Shown here one piece after another: positions 52,482 through 61,939 of a stretch of 64,000 nt of DNA. The stretch is from Sulfitobacter sp. 20_GPM-1509m (GTDB lineage Bacteria; Pseudomonadota; Alphaproteobacteria; Rhodobacterales; Rhodobacteraceae), in NCBI RefSeq assembly GCF_000620505.1, contig NZ_JIBC01000013.1:38397-102396 (forward strand). Direction: 5' to 3'. Position 1 is the stretch's first letter; each line of letters starts with the position of its first letter. The position numbers and the translations under genes were made by a program. The notes under the pieces are model-generated. The model did not search any database. It saw nothing but the letters and a program-made list of their open reading frames with translations, and was not told where the DNA came from.

Positions 52482-54002
52482 TTGTTAAAGAATAGGTTTC
52501 GATCCGGTAACGATACACAGATCACCCTGCAGCAATCGCTCGAACGTGAGCGGCTGCTGGCAAAAATCGCTCAGTTGGGTATCTGGGAATACGAAATAGC
52601 GACTGAAACAGTATCCTTGGATGATCGCAGCTGCGAAATCTATGGTGTCAATCGGGCCGAATTTGATGGCACGACCGAAGCTTGGATAGCGCTTTTACAT
52701 CCTGAAGATCGCGATGCAATCACCAGGCGCATGCGGATGTTCCGCGACACCACAGCAGATGCCCTTACAATCACGATCCGTATTCTCAGCCCCAATCTGG
52801 GTGAGCGATATATCAGTCTCGGCGCACAGATGGAGCGTGACGAGCACGGCAGGGCACAACGTATGTTTGGTGTTGTGCGCGACGTAACGGACGAAAAGAT
52901 GTTCGAGCAAAGGCTTCAGGAACGGGCGCAGCACATGCAGGCTGTGATCGACAATATGTTCGACTGCATTGTGGCGATTGATGCATCCGGCACCATCACG
53001 TCCTTTAATCCTGCGGCCGAAGCGGTGTTCGGCAGGCCGTCCGGAAATGTCATCGGACAAAACGTTTCAATCCTAATGCCACAGACCTATGCGGACAATC
53101 ATCACCAATATATGGCCAACTTTTTGTCCGGGGCAGAGCCATTGGTTATTGGCAGAGTTCGCGAACTTGCCGGAATACGCAAGAACGGCGAGATATTCCC
53201 GATGGAATTGGCTGTGACTGAATTTCACCACGCCGGAGAACGAGGATTTGTCGGAGTTATTCGCGATTTAACTGAGCAAAAACGCGTTGAACGGTTGCAA
53301 ACGGAGTTTGTCGCCACAGTCAGCCACGAACTGCGTACGCCATTAACGTCGATTGCCGGGGCGCTCGCCTTGCTCAAAGGCGGTGCCGCCGGAGCAATAC
53401 CCGAGAAGGCCACTAAGCTTCTTGATACGGCAGTGCGCAACAGTCACAGACTGACCCGCCTGATCGAAGATTTGCTTGATATGGAGCGGCTGACGTTTGA
53501 CCGGTTGAATTTTAACTTTGCCGTCCACCCGGTAGATGCGTTGTTGAAGCAGGCAATCGAAGCCAACGAAACATATGCGGGCAATAGTGATATGTCCATT
53601 GAACTGATGGCCCCAGTGCCAGAGGTTTCGATCCGAGTTGACGATGGTCGCTTTGTTCAGATCCTGTCTAATTTCCTCTCCAATGCCGTAAAGTTTTCTC
53701 CGCAAGGGTCGAGCGTCCTTGTTGAAGCTACACTGGAAGACGAAGATATACTTTGCACCGTGACTGACTTTGGCTCCGGCATTCCGGACTCTTTTCAAGA
53801 GCGCTTGTTCCAGAAATTCTCGCAGCTTGATGCGTCGGATACACGCAACACTAGCGGGACGGGACTGGGCCTTGCTATCAGCAAACAACTGGCCATCAAT
53901 ATGAACGGTTCGGTTGGCTATACGCCCGCGAAAGCTGGCGGGGCCCAATTCTGGGCGCGCTTTCCTGTTGTTACGGATGTGCCGGAGAAACACGTTTCTT
54001 AG
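52482..54002 (+). CDS. Orphan PAS-domain sensor histidine kinase
   Basis: This 506-residue soluble kinase has two PAS domains (IAQLGIWEYEIATETVSLDD at about 28, and VIDNMFDCIVAIDASGTITSFNPAAEAVFG at about 150). The phosphoacceptor is in HisKA ATVSHELRTPLTSIAGALALL. The ATP-binding domain has FVQILSNFLSNAVKFSP, VTDFGSGIP and SGTGLGLAISKQL. No membrane helix or cognate response regulator is near. TTG starts the frame, with a GGGAGAG site. Its FixL-like layout suggests sensing of redox or oxygen, but no heme ligand is certain. Confidence 0.88.
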   Translation: MLKNRFRSGNDTQITLQQSLERERLLAKIAQLGIWEYEIATETVSLDDRSCEIYGVNRAEFDGTTEAWIALLHPEDRDAITRRMRMFRDTTADALTITIRILSPNLGERYISLGAQMERDEHGRAQRMFGVVRDVTDEKMFEQRLQERAQHMQAVIDNMFDCIVAIDASGTITSFNPAAEAVFGRPSGNVIGQNVSILMPQTYADNHHQYMANFLSGAEPLVIGRVRELAGIRKNGEIFPMELAVTEFHHAGERGFVGVIRDLTEQKRVERLQTEFVATVSHELRTPLTSIAGALALLKGGAAGAIPEKATKLLDTAVRNSHRLTRLIEDLLDMERLTFDRLNFNFAVHPVDALLKQAIEANETYAGNSDMSIELMAPVPEVSIRVDDGRFVQILSNFLSNAVKFSPQGSSVLVEATLEDEDILCTVTDFGSGIPDSFQERLFQKFSQLDASDTRNTSGTGLGLAISKQLAINMNGSVGYTPAKAGGAQFWARFPVVTDVPEKHVS

Positions 54003-54245
54003 TATGTCATGTTTCGTAAGGGCTGACCTCAGATAGTCCGTGCGGAACGCCCGCGGGCCAATCACTGCGCTCTATCTGCGAGTTCGCCTTGAATCCAACT
54101 CGAAGCTGCGCAACGGAAAACTGATCCTCAACCTGCCAGAAGCGAACGCCCGCCAGACCGACTGCGCGGTCGCTGCGGCGCATGCCGACTTTGCGAGCTG
54201 TTTACGCATGACACCTTCAGAGCGGTTCTCCAAAGCGAATTCGGT
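54003..54245. other. Gene-free stretch between the kinase and AtuA block
   Basis: No gene is supported. The sequence is GC-rich and shows chance open frames only. It marks the right boundary of the accessory block. Confidence 0.4.
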
Positions 54246-54557
54246 TCATTTACTCGAACAGACCTGCATCTCCAGCAGGACCGATGCCAAGCATTTGCCA
54301 TGTGCATCAAGGGCGAGCGACCGCGTTACGCCTCCGGCCAATGCACCACGGATCACAAAATTAAGGGCTTGAAGCTGCGGAATTTCATAGCGGGAAATGT
54401 CGCGTGCATCGAATGTTTCGAAATGCGCCGCGACCCGCTCGGCCGTTACCATGTCGCGGATCAGGGGCCAGTGCGCAGGGTCGTAGGCGATGACCGATAT
54501 GTTCGATATGTCTCCCTTGTCGCCGGTACGCGCGTGGGCGATGTCATGCAGCTTCAT
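54246..54557 (-). CDS. AtuA-related small protein (C-terminal AtuA-type domain)
   Basis: This 103-residue protein begins MKLHDIAHARTGDKGDISNISVIAYDP, the hallmark of the C-terminal region of AtuA-type proteins. FVIRGALAGGVTRSLALDAHGK follows. In some genomes this domain is fused to AtuA; here it is separate and its start overlaps the AtuA stop by 14 bases. It probably forms the AtuA complex. The activity is unknown. Confidence 0.85.
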   Translation of the reverse strand: MKLHDIAHARTGDKGDISNISVIAYDPAHWPLIRDMVTAERVAAHFETFDARDISRYEIPQLQALNFVIRGALAGGVTRSLALDAHGKCLASVLLEMQVCSSK

Positions 54558-55887
54558 GCGACGATCCTTTCATTTCGAAAGTCGTGGCAACGTTGTACGC
54601 CGGCATCAGCGTTGACCCAATGGCAAGCACCTCGCGTATGCTCTTTGTCACGCCCCCGCCTCCCGCCGGACCGGCGAGATAAAGACCTTCGACTTCTTCT
54701 CCGATGGCTTGGGCGGATATTGCGTCGTGACACCGCGCGGCATAGCGCATGCGCACTTCGGCGGTGTTGGCGGTTTGATGCGTGTATGGCCAGACAGAAT
54801 TGACACCGATCAATTCGCCGCGGTGTTCGATGATTGCGCCGGACGTCTGCGCTAGCCGTTCGCGTACAAGGGAGATGGCGAGATTGCCACGCGCCACGCA
54901 GTTCGCCCCGGCGTAGCTGATCTGGCCCTCGCCGAACCAGCCATCGCGGTAACCCACAGAGACCTTCAGCAACCCGGTTGCTTTTGTCCCCGTCCCACCG
55001 GTCACGGCTACGCGATCGGGTCCGATTTCCTCGAAATTCACCTTCAAGAAATCCGCGACCACATCGGGCTGTAGATAGCGGGCGGGGTCGTGGATCTCGT
55101 AGAGCATCTGTTCGATGCAGGTCGCCCGGCTGACGCGTCCTCCGGTCCCCTCCAGCTTGGTGATCACAGCGTTGCCGTCGCTGTCCACCTCGGCCAGCGG
55201 ATGCCCGACATTCGCCAGGTCAGGCACGTCTTTCAAACCGGGGTCGGCGAAATATCCGCCAGTGATCTGTGCAGCACATTCCAGAAGGTGACCAACAAGG
55301 ATACCACGCCCCAGACGGGTCCAGTCATCCCGCGCCCAACCGAATTCATGGACCAGCGGAGCCAGGAACAAGGAGGGATCGGAGGCGCGTCCACAGATGA
55401 CCACATCCGCGCCTGCCTCCAGTGCCGCGACCAGCCCGTCAATCCCGATATAGGCATTTGCCGACACCAGCCGGTCGCCAAGCTCTGATGCCGGTTTGCC
55501 GGTTTCGTCGAGGACAAAATCGCCGACCTTATCGACCACATCGTCGCCCGTCACGGCTGCCACCTTCAGCCCAGTCAGGCCAAGCTCTCGGGCGACGGCG
55601 CGGGTTTTTTCGGCGGCCGCACGCGGGTTCGCCGCGCCCATGTTGGTTACGATACGCGTGCCATTGCGCACACAGGCAGGCAGCACAGCGCGCATGCGTC
55701 GTTCGAGCAGGGGATCGTAGCCCTTTGTAGGATCGGCGCTGCGCGCCTGCTGCGCAAGCGCGATGGTCCGTTCGCCCAGACACTCGAAAATCAGGTAGTC
55801 GAGCTTTCCGCGCTCGGCCAGGTCCACTGCGGGTGCGATACGGTCGCCCTGAAATCCGGCTCCGGCACCCAAGCGTAAAATGCTCAT
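54544..55887 (-). CDS. AtuA family protein (acyclic terpene utilization type)
   Basis: This 447-residue protein has the AtuA core: LRLGAGAGFQGDRIAPAVDLAERGKLDYLIFECLGERTIALA, VICGRASDPSLFLAPLVHEFGW, and SATCIEQMLYEIHDPARYLQPDV-type segments. AtuA was named from citronellol degradation in Pseudomonas, but in TRAP-linked loci the substrate differs. Here no acyl-CoA carboxylase or terpene oxidation genes are near, so the name should not be taken as proof of terpene use. It overlaps the TRAP permease and the small AtuA gene. Confidence 0.88.
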   Translation of the reverse strand: MSILRLGAGAGFQGDRIAPAVDLAERGKLDYLIFECLGERTIALAQQARSADPTKGYDPLLERRMRAVLPACVRNGTRIVTNMGAANPRAAAEKTRAVARELGLTGLKVAAVTGDDVVDKVGDFVLDETGKPASELGDRLVSANAYIGIDGLVAALEAGADVVICGRASDPSLFLAPLVHEFGWARDDWTRLGRGILVGHLLECAAQITGGYFADPGLKDVPDLANVGHPLAEVDSDGNAVITKLEGTGGRVSRATCIEQMLYEIHDPARYLQPDVVADFLKVNFEEIGPDRVAVTGGTGTKATGLLKVSVGYRDGWFGEGQISYAGANCVARGNLAISLVRERLAQTSGAIIEHRGELIGVNSVWPYTHQTANTAEVRMRYAARCHDAISAQAIGEEVEGLYLAGPAGGGGVTKSIREVLAIGSTLMPAYNVATTFEMKGSSHEAA

Positions 55888-57743
55888 GCCAGTGTCCTCC
55901 TTTGGACCCGCCCAGAGAAATGTGCCGCAATGAGGATCGCGAGGGCCAGGAACGGCGTCACCGGTTGCGGATAGATCGCAAGCGCGATGACAAGGACATA
56001 GATCGCAACATCAACGGTTTTGCGCCCGAAAAGCTGCGCGCCCGACAGCAGCGCCGGCACAGCAAGCACCAGCACCAGACCGGCAGCGACGGCTTCAAGA
56101 ATATCAAGCGGGCTGCCGCCCAGAAGCATTCCCGGATAAAGCAGCAGCAGGAAGGGCACGAGATAGGTGACCGCACCCAGCCGGACAGCTTCGCCAGCGG
56201 CGGGCAGCCAGTTGGTATTGGCGATCCCTGCCCCGACAAAGACCGCGACGCAGACGGGCGGCGTGATGACCGAGATGGTCGCAAAATAGAACACGAACAG
56301 ATGTGCCGCCAACGGATCGACGCCCACCGCTGTCATCGCCGGGGCCAGAACGGCAGCGACCAGCACATAGGCGGCGGTCGTAGGCAGGCCCATCCCCATG
56401 ATAAGGCAGACGGCCCCCACGATCATCGCAACCAGCACAACGGAATCTCCGGCCATGCTGACGATCAGCGACGACAGGGTAACGCCAATGCCGGTCAGGT
56501 TGATCATCGACACCAGAACCTGCGCACCAGCCAGCAACACCCCGATAATAACGAGGCCCTTGCCCGCGTCTTCCAGTCCGTTGAACAGCTTGCCTGCCAT
56601 CTGGCGGATGCTGAGCCGCCCGGTTTCGGTCCCAATGAAGGCGATCAGCAGACCGATGATGCCATAGAAAGCGGAGGTCGAGATCGAGCGGCCCATCCAG
56701 ATCCCGATGCCCAGTCCGCCAAGCGCGCAAAGGATCGGCAGAACGCGGCGCGGCGCGAGAATGGTCGTCCACGCAGGCATTTCGTCCTCGGGTACGATGG
56801 CCAGACCGCGGCGCAGCGCCACGAAATGCACGGTCATGAACACTGACAGGTAAAACAGCACCGCGGGCAGGATCGCCGCGACGATGATGGTAAGGTAAGG
56901 AACGCCCAGGATTTCGGCCATGACAAAGGCCGCGGCCCCCATGATCGGCGGCGCGATCTGGCCGCCGGTCGATGCGACCGCCTCGACCGCCGCCGCGAAG
57001 GGGCGCGGGTAGCCAAGGCGGATCATCATCGGAATGGTGAAGTTGCCCGTGGTCGCCACATTGGCAACGGCCGAGCCCGAGATCATACCGAAAAGCCCGC
57101 TGGCGATGGTTGCGATCTTGGCTGCGCCGCCGGGCTGACGTCCGCCGAGCCGCATGGCGAGATCCATGAACGCCTGACCGCCACCCGTGTGCAGCAACAG
57201 GGCTCCGAACAGGACGAAAGCTGCGATCACTGTCGCGGCCACGCCCGTCAGCATGCCCCAAATCCCCAGGTCACCGAGGAAAATCGTTTCGGTGACAAAG
57301 GCCGTGTCAAATCCCCGATGGCGCAACGGACCCGGCAGGTAATTCCCGAACAGCGCGTAGCCCAGTCCCAGCAGGACGAGGACCGGAAAGATAAGCCCGA
57401 CAGTGCGCCGCCCCAGTTCCAGAACCGCCAGCACCAGACCGACAGTCAGCACCTTGTCCAGTGTCGTCGCCCAGGGAAGGGTCGTCATGATCGCGTCGTA
57501 GTTCACCACGACATAGCCACAGGCCGCCACCGACACCGCACAGAGCGCAAGATCGACAGCCAACCCGGCCGGACGCCAGGGTTTCCCGGCGCCCAAGGGG
57601 AATAGAGCAAAGCCCAGACAGGTCACCAGCGCGAGAAATAATGCTCTTTGGATCAGCCCTTCGAAGGGGCCTGTCGCCGCCGTATAAAGAACAAAGAGGC
57701 CGACGAAGATCGCCAGAGCCCGCTGAACGCGTTGGAGTGTCAT
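55884..57743 (-). CDS. TRAP transporter fused permease (DctQM, TAXI type)
   Basis: This 619-residue protein combines small and large TRAP permeases. The first hydrophobic segments (about 1-150) stand for DctQ; the rest is DctM-like (GGGQAFMDLAMRLGGRQPGGAAKIATIASGLFGMISGSAVANVATTG, PPIMGAAAFVMAEILG, TVITPPVCVAVFVGAGIA-type). It overlaps the AtuA start by 4 bases and lies 10 bases after the TAXI gene. Together they import an organic acid or related substrate. Confidence 0.93.
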   Translation of the reverse strand: MTLQRVQRALAIFVGLFVLYTAATGPFEGLIQRALFLALVTCLGFALFPLGAGKPWRPAGLAVDLALCAVSVAACGYVVVNYDAIMTTLPWATTLDKVLTVGLVLAVLELGRRTVGLIFPVLVLLGLGYALFGNYLPGPLRHRGFDTAFVTETIFLGDLGIWGMLTGVAATVIAAFVLFGALLLHTGGGQAFMDLAMRLGGRQPGGAAKIATIASGLFGMISGSAVANVATTGNFTIPMMIRLGYPRPFAAAVEAVASTGGQIAPPIMGAAAFVMAEILGVPYLTIIVAAILPAVLFYLSVFMTVHFVALRRGLAIVPEDEMPAWTTILAPRRVLPILCALGGLGIGIWMGRSISTSAFYGIIGLLIAFIGTETGRLSIRQMAGKLFNGLEDAGKGLVIIGVLLAGAQVLVSMINLTGIGVTLSSLIVSMAGDSVVLVAMIVGAVCLIMGMGLPTTAAYVLVAAVLAPAMTAVGVDPLAAHLFVFYFATISVITPPVCVAVFVGAGIANTNWLPAAGEAVRLGAVTYLVPFLLLLYPGMLLGGSPLDILEAVAAGLVLVLAVPALLSGAQLFGRKTVDVAIYVLVIALAIYPQPVTPFLALAILIAAHFSGRVQRRTLA

Positions 57744-57753
57744 GGGCCTGACC

Positions 57754-58716
57754 TTACTCTGTCGGCTTCAGCTTGGCAGGCAGGTCGATGCCTTGCTCTT
57801 CGAACCAGCGCACGGCACCGGGATGCAGCGGAATAGTTCCGAACTGCAATGTGATGTCGGCAAGGTTCTCGCCCTTGAGGCTGGCCATCGCGTTGGCCTG
57901 AGCCTCTTTGTCTTCCATCACCGCCTTGACGATCTGATATGCGGTTTCTTCGTCCATCGAGGACGGGGCACCCACACCGACGCCAAAGCTCCAGGTTGTA
58001 TATGCAGGCACGCCATCTGCTGCACCTTCGGGGATGTCGACGACCGAGATATCCGGCATTTCGGCCCTGAGTTTGTCCGACTGTGCGGCTGTCAGTCCCA
58101 GAATGGCAATGTCGGTCGATGTCGCGATGTCCATGGTCGAGCCGTCAAGTTTTTTGCCCGAACCCGATTTCACATATCCGGCGACGCGGTTGTCCTTGAT
58201 CATGTCGACCACATCGGTTGTCGAGCCGCGCACGTAGTCCGCCGTAAGACCCAGCGTATTGAAAACCGCCTCGGTCGTTGATTCAGTCGCCGATCCCTTG
58301 ATACCGGGATTAAAGCGCACGCCTGCAAGGCCCGACAGGTCGGAGACACCTGCATCTGCCCGCATGACCACGTTCTGAGGTGCACCAGTATAAACCCAGA
58401 GCAGTGTCAGGTCCTGTTGCTTACCTTCGAATTCATTGGTGCCTGCGACGGCGTGCTGCGCGACGTTTGTCGTGACCAGCCCAAGGTCAACCTGACCGCG
58501 CTCCATCCGGCGGATGTTGTCCATCGTGGCACCGGTTTCCACCACCGAGGCGCGCAGCCCTTCGGCGTTCTCGTTGATCAACTGGCCCACGGCGACGAAA
58601 TACCCGTAATGGCTCGACGAGGCCGAGGTCGATCCGATCAAAAGGTCGGTGTCTTGCGCGACCACGGGGCCGGCAAGCAGTGTTGCACCCAAAAGGGCGT
58701 GTACAAGATGTTTCAT
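57754..58716 (-). CDS. TAXI family TRAP transporter solute-binding protein
   Basis: This 320-residue periplasmic protein has a Sec signal (LLGATLLAGPVVA). TAXI features are LLIGSTSASSSHYGYFVAVGQLINENAEGLRASVVETGATMDNIRRMERGQVDLGLVTTNVAQHAVAG and LVPGIKGSATESTTEAVF-type segments. It heads the operon TAXI-permease-AtuA-AtuA-like and is divergent from the LysR gene. Confidence 0.93.
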   Translation of the reverse strand: MKHLVHALLGATLLAGPVVAQDTDLLIGSTSASSSHYGYFVAVGQLINENAEGLRASVVETGATMDNIRRMERGQVDLGLVTTNVAQHAVAGTNEFEGKQQDLTLLWVYTGAPQNVVMRADAGVSDLSGLAGVRFNPGIKGSATESTTEAVFNTLGLTADYVRGSTTDVVDMIKDNRVAGYVKSGSGKKLDGSTMDIATSTDIAILGLTAAQSDKLRAEMPDISVVDIPEGAADGVPAYTTWSFGVGVGAPSSMDEETAYQIVKAVMEDKEAQANAMASLKGENLADITLQFGTIPLHPGAVRWFEEQGIDLPAKLKPTE

Positions 58717-58808
58717 GGTTTCCTCCCATTTTGCACCGCATCGCGGGCCATTCGAGAGTGCCTTGGATCATCCATTGTGAAAAGTGCGATATTGTTGATA
58801 ATTGATGC

Positions 58809-59717
58809 ATGAATCGCAATACTCCCTCCATATCCGATTTCCAGGCGGCCCTGACCGTCAGCGAAAGCGGCACCTTTCGCGCCGCATCTGAGGCTTTGGG
58901 CATGTCAGCCTCCGCCCTGTCGCGGCAAATCGCAGCACTTGAGGCGCGGCTGGGCACGCGGCTGTTTGATCGTGACACACGCAACGTGACCCCAACGACC
59001 TCGGGCCTGGCCTTTGCCAAGCTGGCCGAGCGGATGATCAACACATCCATGGATGTCATGGCCGAGTTCGACGCGCATCTTTCCGCAAGCAACGGGCGGC
59101 TGACGATTGCCGGGCTGCCCTCCGTGACGGCGGGTTTGCTGCCGGATCTGCTGGCGAGCTTTACCCTTGCCCATCCTGATATCGACCTGCGCATCATCGA
59201 CGCGCTGTCTGGCAGCGTGGTGGAGGCCATCGAAACCGGGCGTGCGGACATCGGATTTACGGCGGGCACCATGTCGGCGCGGATGCGGTTGACATTTCAC
59301 CCGTTGATGGATGACCCGTTTGTCGCTGTCGGTGCGCCGCAAGGGCCGCTGTCCGAAGACCGGGTTTACGACCTGGCCGAGCTGATCGACATGCCACTGA
59401 TCGCGATGGAGCCGGGCACCAGCGTCCGCGAACTGCTCGACGGTGCGTGCCAAGGTCTCGACAGGGTCGCCTCTCCGCGGTTCGAAGTGGCCCATCTCGC
59501 GACTGCCGGGGCACTGGTCGCGGTCAATCTAGGCATCACGTTGCTGCCAACTCTGACACTGCCGGTCCTGCCGATGGGGCGGCTGGTTCAGCGCCCCATT
59601 TCCGACTTTGGTGCGAAACGGCGGATCGGCCTCGTCCACCAACCTGGTCGGTCACTCTCCCCGACTGCTTCGGCTTTTCTTGCCCACGTGAGGCGGCATC
59701 TCATGACGACAGCATAG
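58809..59717 (+). CDS. LysR family transcriptional regulator (AtuA-TRAP operon)
   Basis: This 302-residue LysR protein has the HTH FQAALTVSESGTFRAASEALGMSASALSRQIAALEARLG and an effector domain with VEAIETGRADIGFTAG. It is divergent from the TAXI gene with a 92-base gap that holds the AT-rich promoter. It likely senses the imported substrate and activates the operon. Confidence 0.92.
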   Translation: MNRNTPSISDFQAALTVSESGTFRAASEALGMSASALSRQIAALEARLGTRLFDRDTRNVTPTTSGLAFAKLAERMINTSMDVMAEFDAHLSASNGRLTIAGLPSVTAGLLPDLLASFTLAHPDIDLRIIDALSGSVVEAIETGRADIGFTAGTMSARMRLTFHPLMDDPFVAVGAPQGPLSEDRVYDLAELIDMPLIAMEPGTSVRELLDGACQGLDRVASPRFEVAHLATAGALVAVNLGITLLPTLTLPVLPMGRLVQRPISDFGAKRRIGLVHQPGRSLSPTASAFLAHVRRHLMTTA

Positions 59718-60394
59718 AACCGGACATGTTGCGCTTTCGTGCCGCTCCCGTGGCTCGCTTAGGCCACCTTCTGTTCGAATGCGACAGCACTTCGCAACAT
59801 TTAACTTGGTGATAGCATTAGCTTAGCGACTAAAGTGGGTGAAACTTGGTAGATTTCTAGCCGCGTTACTGCTCTTGCGAACGTCGTGTAAGAACTTTTC
59901 AAAACCGGCAAGCCTGTGAACAGCGCCTCCCTCGGCACTCAATGTGGGCGTCCCATAAGTGGATCATTTCTGAAATTTTCCTGAGCTATGGCAAGGTTGC
60001 GCCATAGCTAGTGTCATTCATTCGATCAGCCGTCGCTCGCAAGATGGCTTCACGTTACACTTATCCTTTGGGCTTTTTTCTCCAATTACGCGCGCACGAA
60101 AAGAAATGTTCCCCCGCCGGTCCTATGTTGGATGGCTGAGTTTTTGGGATACCCCCCCCGGCCGCGGTGTCATCCTAAGATCCGCTGTGCGTGATTTCTT
60201 ATCGGTCCCGCCAGACCCAGCTACGGTAGATTTCAGCCCATTCCCGACATTGGTTACCAAGTGCCGTTGCTGCAGTCGCAGCCCGCATTGCGGACATTGG
60301 TGTAGCCCACACCGAACCTGATCTGGGCCACCTGAAGCGTCCCTTTCCCGAATTCAACGACGAGCCCGAGGCTGCCCAGCCAGCTATCCTTAAA
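59718..60394. other. Gene-free stretch with an inverted repeat
   Basis: 677 bases show no supported gene, a run of eight Cs near 60150, and a perfect 9-bp inverted repeat AGCTATGGC-N8-GCCATAGCT at 59984-60009. The codon-like pattern is scattered. It may be decayed mobile DNA. No terminal repeats or target duplications could be defined. Confidence 0.45.
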
Positions 60395-61000
60395 CTACGG
60401 TACGAGGTTTGTGTCTGAAGGAGCATCCGCCCCGCTGCACACGATTATGGCCGCGATCAAACGCTTAGCGGGGAGGAAAGCGCTTTCGTAGCCGATGGAA
60501 TGCCAATCGATGTTAGCGCGCACACCGAGCTGATCTTGATGAATTAGATCCCGCTTCGAGATGACCGTCTCGAGATCATCAACTAGGGTCGTGGTCCCCG
60601 CTGGATCGAGTCGATCTACCAGCGTTGGCTTCCAATCTCTCTTTGGGATGAAGGGTCCCGTGGTTCCGTCATCGGCCCTGGCATCTAGCACAAAGGCCGC
60701 GCCAAGGCCTTCGCAGATGGAGTACGTGCCGATGCAGAAATGCAGGATCAGTGTATTGTAGAACGGCTCGAACAGCACGGAGTTGCGACCACCACGCTCG
60801 GCGTGCGGTAATATCAGCCCGGCCTCGATATCGAGGCTCGACAAGATATGGGCAAGGTTCGACCTTAGCCGATTTTGAACGTCTAAGTGCAAGCTCGTTG
60901 GCACGAGACTGATCAAATGTCCGCTCCATTCGGCGGAATTGGTCGCTGCAGTGAAGCCGTGGCCGTAGTTAACTCCTTCACGAATCTGAAACCTTTTCAT
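60395..61000 (-). CDS. Hypothetical protein, possibly HEPN-like
   Basis: This 201-residue protein from the ATG at 61000 (GAGGG upstream) is soluble and mostly helical. LRSNLAHILSSLDIEAGLILPH and FYNTLILHFCIGTYSICEGLGAAFVLDA suggest a helical bundle, and SKRDLIHQDQLG is RX3H, reminiscent of but not matching the HEPN RX4-6H motif. No family is recognised. It lies alone between gene-poor stretches. Confidence 0.55.
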   Translation of the reverse strand: MKRFQIREGVNYGHGFTAATNSAEWSGHLISLVPTSLHLDVQNRLRSNLAHILSSLDIEAGLILPHAERGGRNSVLFEPFYNTLILHFCIGTYSICEGLGAAFVLDARADDGTTGPFIPKRDWKPTLVDRLDPAGTTTLVDDLETVISKRDLIHQDQLGVRANIDWHSIGYESAFLPAKRLIAAIIVCSGADAPSDTNLVP

Positions 61001-61441
61001 GCTGCCCTCGATCGATTCTGCGCCGGCTGGCAAGCTGCAATGCTCAACACTCACTTCGCCGAAACAATTGCCTCAGCAACCTTCATTCGGCCTAAAGCCG
61101 CGCGTTGAAAGAGTGGAAGAAACTGACGTCCAAATCAATCCGCCAATCTAAGCTGGGGATGGAAAGAAGCGCATTCCCTTGCGGCTGCGCAGCCAGACGC
61201 TTTCGTGAGCGATCAAGCCTATTTAACGCTCGCGGCCCGGAGCTGCCGTTGACTGTGAGTATCTTGTGTTGCGGTGCGGCCCGTCATAGGGGACGTTCGT
61301 TGCAACACCCCACAAGCTACGCTCAGCAATCAACTTGCGGACGAGGTTGGGACTTTTGTTCAGCCATAATCAACCATATAGTGCAAGCGATGCGTCGCTG
61401 GTTGCCCGATCTGCGCACGTAGACCGAAACTGGAGGCGACG
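61001..61441. other. Gene-free stretch
   Basis: No supported gene. A plus-strand frame at 61105-61422 has poor codon character and no ribosome site. The right end holds the promoter and Shine-Dalgarno of the small gene at 61442. Confidence 0.4.
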
Positions 61442-61687
61442 ATGAGCGATAAGCGGTCAGATTTCTTATGGATTGTGCAAATGATCATGATCAAGCATCA
61501 AGAAAACATAGTTGGCTGGTCAGGCATATCAGGCGATGCTATCTCTGCGAGTTACCTTATTCCAGCCGATTGGGCGGCCCGGGATGCCGCGCTCTCTTTC
61601 TGCAGTGCGTTCGTTGAAGGTTTCGCTGGCGAAAGCTTGGCAGAAGTTCCCAGTTGGATGATGAACTTGAGCGACCCGGCTCACTGA
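61442..61687 (+). CDS. Small hypothetical protein
   Basis: This 81-residue protein is preceded by TGGAGG with a 5-base spacer, one of the best ribosome sites in this stretch. It is soluble with amphipathic helices (FLWIVQMIMIKHQENIVGW, ALSFCSAFVEGFAGESLAEV). No family was recognised. It lies 250 bases before the oxygenase gene on the same strand and could be an accessory gene of that unit, but nothing shows it. Confidence 0.55.
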   Translation: MSDKRSDFLWIVQMIMIKHQENIVGWSGISGDAISASYLIPADWAARDAALSFCSAFVEGFAGESLAEVPSWMMNLSDPAH

Positions 61688-61939
61688 TCCTTCGGGCTAC
61701 ATTTTTATGAACGGCTCTGAGCTGAAACTTATGTGTTGCGGTAGCGGATGAACTGTCGCAACTTCAAGTTGTCGTGTGCCCGAGGCCCAAGCGATCGCGG
61801 TGAGGTGCGCACTTTGCGGGTGAACTACTTTTGGATACTAATTCTATTTGAACCGCATTTGAAAGTTGGACAAGAAAGATTTCCATATCTTTTTTCTGAA
61901 AAATCTGAACGCGGAGACCGGATCACGAGGTGATTGAAA

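Noticed and set aside
54040..54372. 110-codon plus-strand frame before the AtuA block
   Set aside because: It runs into the antisense of the AtuA-like small gene and has no coding character of its own.
61105..61422. 105-codon plus-strand frame
   Set aside because: Poor start context and Cys/Arg-rich composition without any motif. Treated as non-coding.
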